Shown here in pieces: positions 12,901 through 24,926 of a stretch of DNA of 64,000 nucleotides (within the stretch, counting starts at the first letter, position 1; each line of letters starts with the position of its first letter). The position numbers were made by a program, and so were the translations under genes. The notes below the pieces were generated by a model, which saw nothing but the letters and a program-made list of their open reading frames with translations, was not told the DNA's origin and did no database searches. The stretch is from the NCBI GenBank assembly GCA_037903355.1, contig JBAJFE010000026.1:1364001-1428000 (forward strand), in the 5' to 3' direction. Origin of the DNA: Trichuris trichiura (Eukaryota; Nematoda; Enoplea; Trichinellida; Trichuridae).

Positions 12901-13610
12901 CTCCAGAATCCATCAACGGGCAAGAAAACATACCGTATAAAGAAGTGATAAAAGCTAACAGTGAAAATGTCAAGCCGTGGCCTACAATGCCGCAATGTAG
13001 GCATTGCACTCGCGAACAGCTATATAACCAATGTCTTTTTGCAGGTTACATGGCGCATGGGTATCCTTATATGGCAGCGCCTTACCCAGCCATGCCGATG
13101 AGACCATACTACGCAGGCTATCCGATGGGAGGTTTAAATCACTACTACTTGTCAATGTACCCGTGGATGTATCCCGGCATGCCTGCCTATGGTATGCCAC
13201 CTAGGATAATTCCAGTGGGCAATCAAGGTGGCCAACAGGGTACAGGCGGAGGAGGAGGAGGTCAAGCACCAGCAGCCGGTGGTGCTACTGGTGGTGGTAC
13301 AGGTGGCGGTGGCGGTATTCCGGGGATAAACCAAATTCCCGGAGCTAACAAACTGCCTGGTCTTGGTGGTGGTGGTGGGGGTGCTGGAGGCGGTATTCCG
13401 GGTGCAAATAAAATTCCCGGAGCTAACAAACTGCCTGGTCTTGGTGGTGGTGGTGGTGGGGGTGCTGGAGGCGGTATTCCAGGTGCAAACAAAATTCCCG
13501 GAGCCAACAAACTCCCTGGTCTCGGCGGTGGTGGTGGCGGAGGCGGTAGTAAGCTGCCAGGTCTGAATAAGTTACCTGGAGCTGGAGGTGCACTGGGAAA
13601 GTTGGGTTAA
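9987..13610 (+). CDS. Secreted Cys-rich (CBM14-like) and Gly-rich repeat matrix protein, family member C
   Basis: Five exons: 9987-10077, 10125-10215, 10268-10629, 10848-11003 and 13045-13610; 421 codons plus stop, GT-AG throughout, phases as in members A and B. Signal peptide MQEKLLRSILLFINYALVS. Family Cys-rich region: PFCDT, YLCQK, WDCGF, ACKP; then LVFC, RCAAE, YYQCQ, RCGQWHL, FCEGE, MCVPG. Exon 4 is Tyr/Pro/Ala-rich. Exon 5 keeps the family block (YYLSMYPWMYPGMPAYG) followed by a Gly-rich tail built of 26-residue repeats containing IPGANKIPGANKLPGL. Intron 4 has grown to 2,041 nt, against 337-462 nt in the paralogues, and holds an inverted repeat. A matrix role is inferred from composition and secretion. 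Confidence 0.8.
12661..12953. repeat. Imperfect inverted repeat, about 100-bp arms, in intron 4 of gene C
   Basis: Arm 12661-12760 and arm 12855-12953 are reverse complements with few mismatches (shared blocks include ACGGTATGTTTTCTTGCC and CCAACGGATGGATGAG), separated by about 95 bp. Transcribed RNA could fold into a long hairpin. A direct 11-mer AAAAGCTAACA lies at 12614-12624 and 12950-12960. It could be a foldback or MITE-type insertion that expanded this intron. No coding capacity. Confidence 0.7.
13314..13540 (+). repeat. 78-bp coding tandem repeat, about three copies
   Basis: GGTATTCC starts recur at 13314, 13392 and 13470, giving an exact 78-bp (26-codon) period inside exon 5 of gene C. 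The first copy is diverged (IPGINQIPGANKLPGL) while copies two and three are nearly identical, which suggests recent duplication or gene conversion. Confidence 0.85.
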
Positions 13611-16600
13611 AATAAACAGGATGAACTTTTCCTTTTCATACCTTTATTACTAATAGATTGTAGAATAAAAAAATTAATGAGATTTTAGTCCATAAGCTGC
13701 TTTAACACTGACAAGTTGTAGTCAGCTTACAGAAATCATAAGCAAACTATAAATAATCAGTCAATGCATATATAGCATTGCAAAGGCAGATGACGACGCC
13801 CGTATTGCGTTTGTACGCCTGTCAAAAACTGCTATTTAGAACAGTTGTATTCTGTACAATTCTTCAAAAAAACTATTTACGACAATAAAGGTTTCTACTC
13901 ATACTTCTCATTGCCAATTATGGAACAAGTCAGTACCGCAACTTTCATTCTACTAAACCCTTACAAACATTATTCCCGCCTTTGTTTTTAAAAATTACTA
14001 CGAACACCTTGTAAGGGACACGTAGGCTTTCGTTGTGCGTACAGAAACAGCCTTTTGTACAAATCACGCGCTGTTAATGATAACGATAAAAACCCGCTAA
14101 TGCAAAACCGGTTGCTTCTGTATACGCAACGAATGTCTCCTTGCTTATAATGACGGCTGCTTGCTAGAGTAATCACGCAGTCTATTTATACTTCGAGAAT
14201 ATAGCTCTTTTTAACTATTTGCTGAGAATTTTACGATATACTAATACAAAGCTTTTCTAAATGCTCTGCTCATTTTCTAAAAGTCAATAAACGTTTTTAT
14301 CATGTATCAAATAACACATTACGAAAAAAGCTCATTCACCCACCAAACAGAGCATGCAGTCTCAAAAGAGGTGAATTAGTAATCGTTAAAGTTATTTTTT
14401 CAGCCAAAGAACTGTAGATTATTCAACCATGTTCGCATAGAGTCCGTCAGGCTTGCTACTACAGAATTTTTAAAAAATGAACAGTTAAGCAAACGTGATT
14501 AACTAGAAAATACGACAGAAAATCATTGCAGAACTGAATAGTCGCCATTCGGAGACCTGAACAAAATAAAACTCAAAAAAGTATAACAATCGTTACAGGA
14601 GTTGCACCTGTTAATGCCACAACAGTGCTGTTATCGAAAAACGCTGAAGTACACATACATGTTTGAATTATTAATAGATTTGCATTTCAACGCAACTCAC
14701 ACGTTGAGATTCCGTAGCCATTACACTCAGCAATCCTTTCAGGTTATTACTAGTAACCAAGTTTTGGATAGTGGCAAAGAAATGACTACTGCGAACGCGG
14801 ATGGACTTCCACTTGATCAATCATTGGAAACTTAAAAATATGAGCAGGCGTGTTCCTATGCGGAAGGAATAAAGGTCAAGTGCAAAGGGTAGACCTTAAC
14901 GGGAATATACGGCCTTAATGTCAAAACTAAAAACTATTTTCAAAATTCAGCTTCCCGTCATGGCAAGATGACAACTCACGCTGCTGCAAACATCGCAAAG
15001 CACAATTATGTACGTCAAAATCTGAAAACGGAACAAGTCGGTTCCAGAATGTCTATTTTTACCCTTCCAAATTAAACTTTTCTCCCGAGCAAACATTTTG
15101 CCGTATTTGCAGCAGCACTACGGTAAACTACGTTAATTTTTAAAACGTGGCACCCTTACGCTGAAACGGGTGGTCGTTCTGCGCGCCCCGCGCATCCTAC
15201 GTGAGCGAACAAGCGCTGAGTGGGGAAACGTCGGCAAACCGGAAGGCATTTTAAAACATCACAATTTGCACTTTCGAAAAACGCTTTCACAAACTCAGAA
15301 TAGAATGCTCACTTGGCAAAGTAACTCGCTTTCAGAAAAAGCATGTTTGCCTATAGCGATCCCTGATGCTATTGGCCGTAATTTCGATGGCACAACTATC
15401 TCACAAGGCGCTAATAATACTGCCAAAGCAAAAGGCAACAATCCACGACCGGAGCACGGATGTTTCTATTCGCCTATGAAGAAGTGCATTAGAGAAAATT
15501 CTCGTCTGCTGTTCAGGTTGGCGAAGCTTTTAAAAGCAGTTAAGAAATGCTAGGAAACAGTAAACATAAAGCTATCGTTTAAACTTAAGCACAGACTGGC
15601 AGCAAAGTAACATGCAAACAATGGAATGGAACCGTAAGCACGTTCAGTGCTAAACTCGTACTCACACTAATCGCTAAGATTTTACAGAGGCCCGAATGAG
15701 TAAGCGTCGAGCAAGAATAATGGCCATTTTGGGAAGAATACTCACGTATGCGAGAAGAGCAAGACGAACAACAGCATTAGAGTAGGCATACGCCCTTAAG
15801 CACTGAACTGCGCAGTGAATAAATCAACAAAATTTGCATTGACTATTAAAAACAGCCTTTAGTTTTTAACACGCAAACGAAAAAGGTGCAATGCGCTAGC
15901 CGCATTTGGCAGCGGAATGAGCGAGCTCGATTGTCTCGTTATTTGGATTTATGGAACGCTTACAAAGAACGCATTCGCTGCGGGCGTAAAAGTTAGTGTG
16001 CGCATCGAAAGTCGGCAATTTTTTAAAAAACCGACCGTAGTCCCAAATTATGGCAACAAATGGTCAAGGAAAAGCAAAAGCGCGTCCGCTGTTGGCTTAA
16101 CGGCCATTGCTTTTTCAACGTTGCTTCTTTGCAAAGCGACTGAACCAGCAGATACGCGCTTTCTCCAAGTGGGTCACGACGTTATCGTGACAGCAACCGC
16201 TTTCCCAAGAAGAACTCTGTTCACATGTGCCGCCGCAACGTTCAACCATCTATCACTGACAGACAAGGCGCCTTAGGCTTTGAAAACCTTTCCGCGTACG
16301 ATACAGCGAATATTTAAAAATTGAACAAATATTACGCTGTCCCGCAAAGCTTTCGACCCAGCGTTTTGGGCACTCTATTTTTGCGTATACCGCTTATGAA
16401 ATTGAGATGACATCACTATTAAGGTTAGCAAGTTGACGAGCATAATTTGACTGCATTTGTGAAAATTAATTATTAAGGACGTCAGCCGTTTTGTCATCGC
16501 CAGTTGCCCTCCGACAGTTGTCAAAGTAGATCCTGTTTGGGTCCAATCATTTGGTTCGCCGTTGGACGAAAGCCACGCTGCTGCATTTGCACGCAGTTTC

Positions 16601-17360
16601 AAATGACACTGCTCATACTAAAGCAGATAAGGAAACGTTGAACTGATGATCAAACCACGGGCTTTGCGTGGTGTTTGCCAGCTGGTCGAAAGTTTTTATG
16701 TGACGCCGGCGCCCTCGACTGAATTGTATGACTAACGGGAAAACATTGACGAAAATATAAACTACTGACCGAGCCGACAGCGCGTGCTGGCTGAAGGTTC
16801 GGTGGCCCCTATAGAAAGCGGGACAACAAGGCAACCCTACTGGACAATTCCGTTGGGACGGCCGCATTGACAGCCTCTTCATTGTAGCGCGGTATGTTTG
16901 CTTTTTTGCCTTCTCCTTTGCTAATGTTTCTTGAAAGCTTCACCCACTTTCGCTCCGGTTTCCTCGTGTCCAAGTCCAGGTCGCAAGGCTGGCTCGGTCG
17001 AGTTCATCATGCCACGCTCTTGCATCTTTATTGGGCTTCTTCGCTTAGGATACACTGCCGCTGCTGCTTCAATCGCGGCATGAGGGGTTTCGCTTCAGAC
17101 GTGATGGCTTGCTGCCGAGCACGCGCGACACTTCCTATGCGTTTAGTATTTTTAGAAGGTCTGTCAAAAAGTACGGACACATCGGTGCAATTCGACGTCG
17201 ACAGATTTGACGACGCTTGCCGTGAATCCTGTTCGAAAACCCCCAGCGGCAGCGCCGTCGAAAGACCGCACTGCACTATCTCGTTTATGCTCCATTGCCA
17301 ACAGTGCGTCCGAGTAGTTTCTATTGAGCCAGGGTACATTGTCTAAGGTCGGCCGTCGTA
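13611..17360. other. Gene-poor stretch
   Basis: 3.7 kb with no protein I recognise. ORFs at 15170-15553, 15917-16276 and 16894-17346 are open over 100-150 codons but have neither family similarity nor convincing splice context. Base composition becomes visibly more GC-rich to the right of about 15.1 kb. Confidence 0.45.
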
Positions 17361-20300
17361 ATGTGGCTGCCAAGGATCATCCCCTTCATTTGCATCTTAA
17401 TACCTGCAATGACGAGCACAGGTGAAAGCAATCTTTCTCGCCTTCAATAGTTCAACCAAACTACGCCGAAAGCAGGTGGTCGTATCGAATTCTACAACCA
17501 GAATGCCAACACAGCCGGATGTGTGGATCACAGCACAAAGTGCAGCTTTTGGGCCTCTCGCGGCGAATGTTTTGCCAATCCTGGTTGGATGATGCGCAAC
17601 TGTCGTCATTCATGCCAAGCCTGCCAAGGCGGTAAGAGCTCCATGCCAACTTTGGCTTACCACAATGCATAAAACTGCTTAAGGCGAAAACGCGTGGGCA
17701 TTGCGCAACAAACTTATGGCTCAGTACAACTCAACTTCCGAAGAATCCAAGTTGGCCGTTGGGCTTGTTCAAATCGATTCTGTCAGCATAGGACATGTAG
17801 AGATTGTACGTAACGGTTAATTGAAGCCCCAGTAACGTTTTTACGCTTCTTAAGGATGAGCAAGAGCAAACAATGAAAATATTTGGTACGTTGCTTATGG
17901 TAAGTTGCTATAAAGTACAGTACTTGAGCTAAGAGTAGGAAATTCATTCCTGACGGAATAAATTTTAAAAAAAAAAAGAACAGATTCCACCAGAGGCGGC
18001 TACGCAAGCTTATGTAGCTTAGCTTAGCCTATTTTCGCCCCTATATGCTCTATCTTCTATGTAATTTTTAAATATTGTAGGTATGGAATGACAGCCGAGT
18101 GGAATGGGATCGCAAAGAATGGGGAATTTCTTGGCTGAATCTGGTTTGGTCCCAAATCTGGACTCCACGATTGGTTTCAATTAAAGCGTAAGTTATAGTT
18201 TTCCAATTGTAACAGTCCGCTCTCCTTTTGTATCACCGACTGGAATGACGCGCTTAGAAGTTTGCCAGTGCGCTTGGCGGCGAATTTTTGTGCCCAAAAT
18301 CGAGACCGACTAAAACTTGAGCCTGTAGGGAAGCTTTCGATAACGAATGAAGCAAAAACGCTTGGCACTATTTCGCCGAGATTTTCGTTGGGTTCAGTTG
18401 CCTAAGAAAGCGTTCGATTGTCCTCATTAACTTTGTCACCACAAAGGCAAATTGAAAGTTGGCAAAACGGACCGGATCGTCGCCTATTAGATGTAGCAGT
18501 AAAACAAGCTGATCAATTTCTCATGCCAATTCCATGTCCGCTTTTTGTGATGCAAAGTGTAAGGATTAGAGCAATGTCCCACTTAGCGACGTCTCCTGGC
18601 GACCATACTTCATCTCTAAACGTAGCACGTTTGGCAAAATATAGCCAGAGGTTTGAACGTTAAGCCTACACAACAGAAACTCGCATGTAAGCACTGACTT
18701 CCCGACAAAGCAGGCTGAAGGAAGGTTGCAAGCAAAGTTGCGTAAGCTATGAAAATGAAATTTTTCAAATTTCTTGAAGTACTGCTTGTAAGATGGAGAA
18801 AAGTTCCATTACTCAAACAAAAGTTTATAGATTGCCGACCGGAGAAAGGTAGCCGACCTTGCGGCTTTGCACGTCGCTATAAGGTTGAACGAAAAATGAG
18901 GTATCAATCAAAGCATTCACTCCAAGAAATTGGCACCGCATGTTTTGAATGCCTAAAGCTGCCTATTTCTTTATCAACTTACATAGCAAGATACAGTTGA
19001 CAGATGAGGGAGAGCTACTACTAACATTTCAAACGCAATAGTTGCGTCAATATTATTTAGCTTAGAATGTTTTCCGAGGACGGACCCTGTTCCATCTGCA
19101 GCGTCAATCCTTTGTACGCCCAAGGATTGAGGCTATAGATGCAAGGCAAGCTTGTAGTTTCAACAATAGGTTCCGCTGAGACAAAGTTGCTTAAAGGTAA
19201 TGGCTTACGACGTTTGAGCTCATCCGGTCGACTTGGAAAGTTCTCATGAACAATTTCCTCCGTTATCATTTGGTAGGAATTGGCTATGAATAAATGCATT
19301 GGTTTCGTCACTTTGGATAGCATCTTTTTGTCAGACGCCCAAACGCCAATCGCGTGCCGCTTTCTATCTCAACAACGCAACTTGGGGAGGACTTTCAAGT
19401 TTGAAAGTTTAAAGAAGAAAGTATTCGCGCAAAGTAATAATCGATAAAAGCGGAACGGAAAAAAATGTAATGCCGTTTTGTGGGACTCTAAAGAAAAAAA
19501 TAATGAAGATTCAAAGAGAGTAGATAAACAATAACAACAGGAAAAAAAGCCCTACTTAGCTTAGCTTTATAAGCACATTGAGTAAGACAAAAACCGCTAT
19601 TTTTCTCCCCATTTTGTTTACTAAGCTCAACAATTAAGACTGAATTTTTCGACAGCAAAAACTCGCGCAACTTTCGTTAGTACACGTCGTTGAAATAGCG
19701 TTCAACAGCGCGATTTAAAGTCGTAACGACGTCTAGCTAACCTGAATTTCGTAAAGTAGGGTACTGTAGTGTTGGCTGGGCAAGTCTTAAGGAAAAAAGT
19801 GCAAAACAATTTCCCAACAACTAAGCCCAGCGTCGAGGGCTTATTTTTAGCTTAGCAGGAACAGTTGCTAACGTTTGCAAATAATATTTATGAAGAACAA
19901 CTTTGTCGCGCTTTGGCGTTCGCGAAAACCGGCAAAACTTTCAGTTACAATTTTGCTGCGGAAACTGCTCAGTGCCCCATTTTAAAGCAGGTCAGCAGTT
20001 CAGTACGACAGCACTGTCGTGCTATTTGCATAACAACTTAAGTCGTCTCTGAAGAAAGAAAACTACGAACAGTTTACTGGGACGACATGCGCGAGTTGTC
20101 CTATTGTTAATAAAGGTCTTAAAAGTGACAAAAAACTGCGAAAACGGAAGCTTTTCAGCTAATGGCTTAGCATTCGCCTTGTTAAGGGTTTACAAGTTTT
20201 TATCTTCAACCAGCTGGCGCCACGTTTGACCCGCTTGTTCATTTACGGTCGAGAATGACGGCGCTTTCGGGATTTGGCTTATCCCACCAGCAGCCCCTCC

Positions 20301-22352
20301 GCAATACTATCCGTTTAACTTAAATGCCGGCAGAAAGAACGATTGATTGTTTCCTTCTAGCTAACCGCATTCGCTAAGCAAAGCCTTAGCGCATGTCATG
20401 TCCTAAAGCAAGTAAAGCACGTCTGGCAACCTTAGAATGGTCTATATTCAGACTAGACAGAAAATGCTGAATAAATTTTCACAAAATAGTTCTTTATGCT
20501 CAATACGCAACAGTTTAAAAGTATGCAAAATAAAGTCGTTATTGGAAAGCTCATAAAACACGCAAGACTGGGTAGTGCATCATCTCAAAGCAGCATAACG
20601 GACAGGTCAAGCCAAGAATGGAGAAAATGTATTTTCCATAACTTCTGCTTGATTTGACGAGGTTGCAGACATAATTCGCGCTAAGCTTTGTCGAACGGTC
20701 CCATTAAAGCGGGAAATCATTTCACCTTCCTTCTGTGGTAATAATTGCCATAGTTCGTTTTCTCCGACCTTCCCATTGATAAAATATATGGTCCGTACCG
20801 GCAAATTTGCGGTTCTATTCTCACGGAGAACTATTGCTCAACAGCACTGAGGAACTGCAAAGTTGCGCAGAATACTACAACGGTCATTTCGAAAAACCTT
20901 TACCCTGGCATTGGTCGCACGTCTGCTACATTGGTGTACCATGATAAAAAGCTGGAAAAATTTGACATGCTTTCTCGCGTTTGCTTAGCAAAAGCTATTA
21001 TCAAATCGATAATGCAGCCAATAAGCTTGATAGGTGCCTGTAATCTTGCGCGCTTGTACGACGCCTCACTCAGCCGTATAATCGCGCAACGCCCATATGT
21101 CTACCTACGGGCTAAACGATGGGGCGGTCAGGCCAACAAAAAATCGAGTTATCCGACAGTTCATTAGCCATTCAAAATCCTGCCCGTTACTCATCTGTCA
21201 TTTGTGCACAAATGGAACTAATTGAATTAAGCTCATCGACCGGACGAAAGGATAACTTAGTTTATATATGTAAGCTTCGCGGAGCTGTTGTTCGATCAAT
21301 GACGGCTACAAGGTCGTTAAATGACACGCGACAAGAGACAGGATAGCAAAAAAAGCCATTAAAGCCCATATAGATGAGTTGCTATTGTTTGCAGGCCACC
21401 GACCAGGCTACCATCCGATTTTTCGAACAAAGCGGTTGCGCTCCATTACAGCGGACAAGTGTACGCCTGGACGGACTTCAACTTGTACACCTTTGCGGCA
21501 ATGGACTATTCGCGCTTTCCGTACGACCAGCAGACGGGTTGCTTCCGATTGGGTGACCATCGAGACTTCACCCTTCAATTCGACATAGCCCCTCAGGCAA
21601 AGGAAATGATGCAAAAATCTTTGGAAAAGCTACGCCCGCCCGGATGGAACGTCAAGTCAAGCGATATTTACGTAGAAAAACAAACGCAGCAAATGATTGC
21701 CATGGATACAGACGCGACTGTGGATGTGGCTGCCTCCGTACTGGACATATGCGTCAGCCTTCGTCGGGATACAGCTTACGCTGCGTTAATTTACTTAGCA
21801 CCCAGTTTTGCCACCGCCCTTATAACCGTTGTATCCCTTTTGGTTCATCGACAGTGGAATAAGATCGTTCTACTGGTTACCAGCTTGGCGCTTCAGTTGC
21901 TCTTCATCAACTCTCTAGAATCGAAACTACCACCAGCGTCTGGCAAAACGCCCCTATTCGGTAAGCCTTTGGCAATACATAGAGCTTCTTTACTCCATAT
22001 TTTCAAATTAACAGTGAAATTTTGCTCCTGCAATATGGCCGTTACCAGTTTGGTACTGCTGCTTGAACTTTTCCTTTGTTCCATGGAAAGTGTACGGACG
22101 GCAATACCGCCTCCAAGGTGGATAATGCTGCCAGCGAATCGTTTCTGCCACATGTTACCTACTTTGCTTGCACCACCGGAAACCGCCAACAAATTAACCG
22201 AAGATGCCAGAGTCGATAACATCGTCGACCTTAGCTCGCCTTCTACCAGCGGCAATTTATGGATGCCGGTTATTCGAACCGCTCGTTTTTTCGCTTTCGC
22301 TTCCGTCGTCATCTTTTACGTTCTACTTTTCATGGCTACGTTTGCATTCTGA
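17361..22352 (+). CDS. Pentameric ligand-gated ion channel subunit with an N-terminal ShKT domain
   Basis: Seven exons with matching phases: 17361-17421, 17476-17631, 17684-17805, 17855-17899, 18081-18187, 21395-21960, 22015-22352; 464 codons. Residues 1-20 are a signal peptide. Residues 36-70 form a complete ShKT domain with six cysteines at 36, 43, 52, 63, 67 and 70 and the hallmark GECFANPGWMMRNC. The channel ectodomain follows (VWNDSRVEWDRKEWG, then SQIWTPRL), then the loop region AAMDYSRFPYDQQTGC, M1 around 290-314 with its proline, M2 around 319-337, M3 around 354-377, and M4 near the C-terminus. The first Cys-loop cysteine is Ala198; only the second (Cys213) remains. There is no vicinal Cys pair, so it is not an alpha-type nicotinic subunit. 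Intron 5 is 3.2 kb, intron 6 only 54 nt and in frame. Ligand and ion selectivity cannot be read from sequence. Confidence 0.85.
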
Positions 22353-24926
22353 TAGGTTGTTGCTCTCGCTGTACTCCTACGCTTTAGGGAATGGTGCATA
22401 GGCGACTAGCAATTGTATCCGACATGTACAGTTTAGCTTGGCAATCCCGGTTCTCGAGTTCGATCTCTTTCTTTCTGTCTCTTTTCAGCATGCCTTCATT
22501 GTTATACGGCATAAAACCGATTCCACAGAACAAGCCGTCAAAACAGTTGACATAGCAGGCAAGCGTTTTTAAAGCCAGCTATTCCTATCAATGCATTTTG
22601 TACACGGTATGCTAATTTGGAGCGATTCAAACGCATCTTTTAAATTTCAATTCAAATTTTTCGCTGGCGGCAGCAACGCACACCAAAGGGTAGAGAGATG
22701 CTTGAATTTTACGACGAATAGACGCGAAAACGCGGCCACCGGCAGCAAAAGAAAAACTGACTACTGCTGCTGCTGCTTCTGCTCACAAGCTGTATGTCCG
22801 ATGGAATTCTTCAAAAATTTGCGGGCAACGCTCTCCGTTGGTCAAACACCATTGGCTCGCAATGTTCAAGGAGTCAACAGCTTTCATGACGCTTTCGGAT
22901 TCTGCATTTGGCGTTACAAACACAGCCAGTGGCACTGAAAACACTGCGAGAGTCCTCTAGCAAAAGCGTATTTGACAAAAACGCACTCTTCGTCAACATG
23001 TCGCTATGCATCGCTTTATCAGCGAACAAAAGTTTGACTAAACGCCCACTTACGAACAATTCACCGGTTCGTATCATGGTGATATGCTTTAAAAAAGAAT
23101 TGTCCACAAAACCAACAGCGACGCCTGCAACCTACCGAAGCGGCCAACGCTTTGCTCATCGAGATGCTATTGGCAAGATTGACCGTTGGATCTTTGGTCA
23201 AGAGCAATAGGAGAAAGGAAACCTTCAGGTTTAGAAACAACGCAGTCAAGAAGCTACGCAAAGTGGAACTGACTTGGCTAAGACTGAATTGGTGGTGGTT
23301 CCAAGGCATTGTCAAAGGAATCAGGCTGTCCAATGGATCAAAGCTCAACTTTAGCTGTTTCAGCGGTTTCGCGTCATCGTCATCGTTGCTCAGGGTTGGA
23401 GCCCTGAACGACGCTTGTCGGTTCTTGGTTCAACAAGACAGCTTTCATTTACGCTAACCTGACTTCGCAAGAGCAAAGGAAGTTGGCGGTGAACGACTCA
23501 TCCGCCGAGAAGTCGTGCGCGTGCGCCCAATAGTTGTTCAACGTTTTCAAACCGGCCACGCCTAGCTGGGCTAAAATAGCGACAGCAAACATTCCTTCGA
23601 AAGGTTAGATTTCAAACAGGCGCCAGGTCAAACATCTGCTCTGAAGCTATGTTCGACCAGGCGAGGTGCCAAATCAACAACCAAACCTTATCCGCTTATA
23701 AAGGGCAACAGATGGCAGTGCTCCTTTGTTAGGGTTGACACGCGTCTGCTTGGCTACCATGTATGACCGCTGGCAAGCGACGAGGTCATCTGAGAGATTG
23801 ACCATTGCGCCACGGCATCAGTACAAGCGAGGTTGAGCTTCATTGGAAGAAAGCAACATGTGCGTGCATGGTAGCAGCAGCTCCTTGGTCCCATATCGCC
23901 AAGCATACGAACGTTTGCTTAAAGGCCGGTTTCGGATAGACCGGTTTTACCTACTCGAGCAACGTTCCTAACACAGTGGCCAATGCGGGAACGATAGAGA
24001 GCAACAAGAAGAAACCGTCGAAGAGAAAGGCAACTGGTTGCAACTTAGCCACTCACCGTCTAATTGGTAGTAGGATATTTGGAGACAAGTGAACTCGATG
24101 CTTCTTGACGATTCCAAACTGGGACTGGACTGACAGTAGAGGCTGACTTGCAGCTTGCGGCAGTCACGAATCCTAAACTGTTGGCAGAGCACCCAAAGAC
24201 GGCAGTCCAGCGAGTTGCGTATGAATACGCTGCAAAAAGCCTTGCAGTGCTATGCTTAAAGTACCACTTAAAAGTCCAACCTTCCGCTGCAAGGACCAAG
24301 TACAATTTGACAATCCTGGCAGTCGTCTATAATGATGGAAGCAGTCCGGTCGAGCACAAATATCTTGCAGCTCTGCCGGCAAGAAGATAAAAAGGATATA
24401 TAGAGTAAGAAAAGTTGCGCTCAATATGGAGAAAGCCAACCTGGCAGTTCTCAATGGTGAACTGTTGGCCGGCCATTGACTCAGGCACAAATATCTTGAT
24501 CGAATTGACTAAACCATTGCAGCTACACTGCTCGACATTTTCCGATGGCCTGCGATCCCTGAAGCCTAATGAGTTGCGTACGAGGCTCTTATACAACTAG
24601 CAAGCTAACCATGAATATATTTTGGCGGACGAATCCATGGACGTGCTTAAGGCGTACAGTCGCTCCGGGACTTTACGATCACCACACTTAATGCACTTGC
24701 AGAGGCAAAGCCCCATTGTGTTCAGCGTTTCCTGACTAGGTGGTTATCACCTGCTTGCACAGCAGCAAAGTAACCATGGAAACAACTTACGCCAAAGAGA
24801 TCTATTCCCTTTAGGGTAGTTACATAAAGCGCTATCAAATGAAGTCAGCTAATAGGTAAAGTATTTTTTTTAATAATCTATTCTCTTTGCTCTTATTGCT
24901 CTGGGCAGAGATTCGCCAACGTCTGG
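22353..24926. other. Gene-poor stretch between channel and astacin genes
   Basis: No gene recognised. Several 80-115-codon ORFs on both strands (22591-22938, 24148-24390, 24173-24490) overlap each other antisense and lack similarity to anything I know. The moderately high GC of this stretch explains the open frames. Confidence 0.4.

Noticed and set aside
16894..17346. 150-codon plus-strand ORF upstream of the channel gene
   Set aside because: No similarity, heavy overlap with antisense ORFs, and the channel's own ATG and signal peptide start at 17361 in another frame.
18188..21394. Extra coding exons inside the 3.2-kb intron of the channel gene (for example the Cys-containing frame near 20820-20940)
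   Set aside because: Exons 18081-18187 and 21395-21960 join in phase and give continuous channel sequence (IWTPRLVSIKA to PPTRLPSDF), so no further exon is needed, and the intervening frames match nothing.
21961..22014. 18 extra residues between M2 and M3 of the channel
   Set aside because: The segment is a 54-nt GT-AG intron without an in-frame stop; splicing gives normal M2-M3 spacing (TPLFVKFCSCN).
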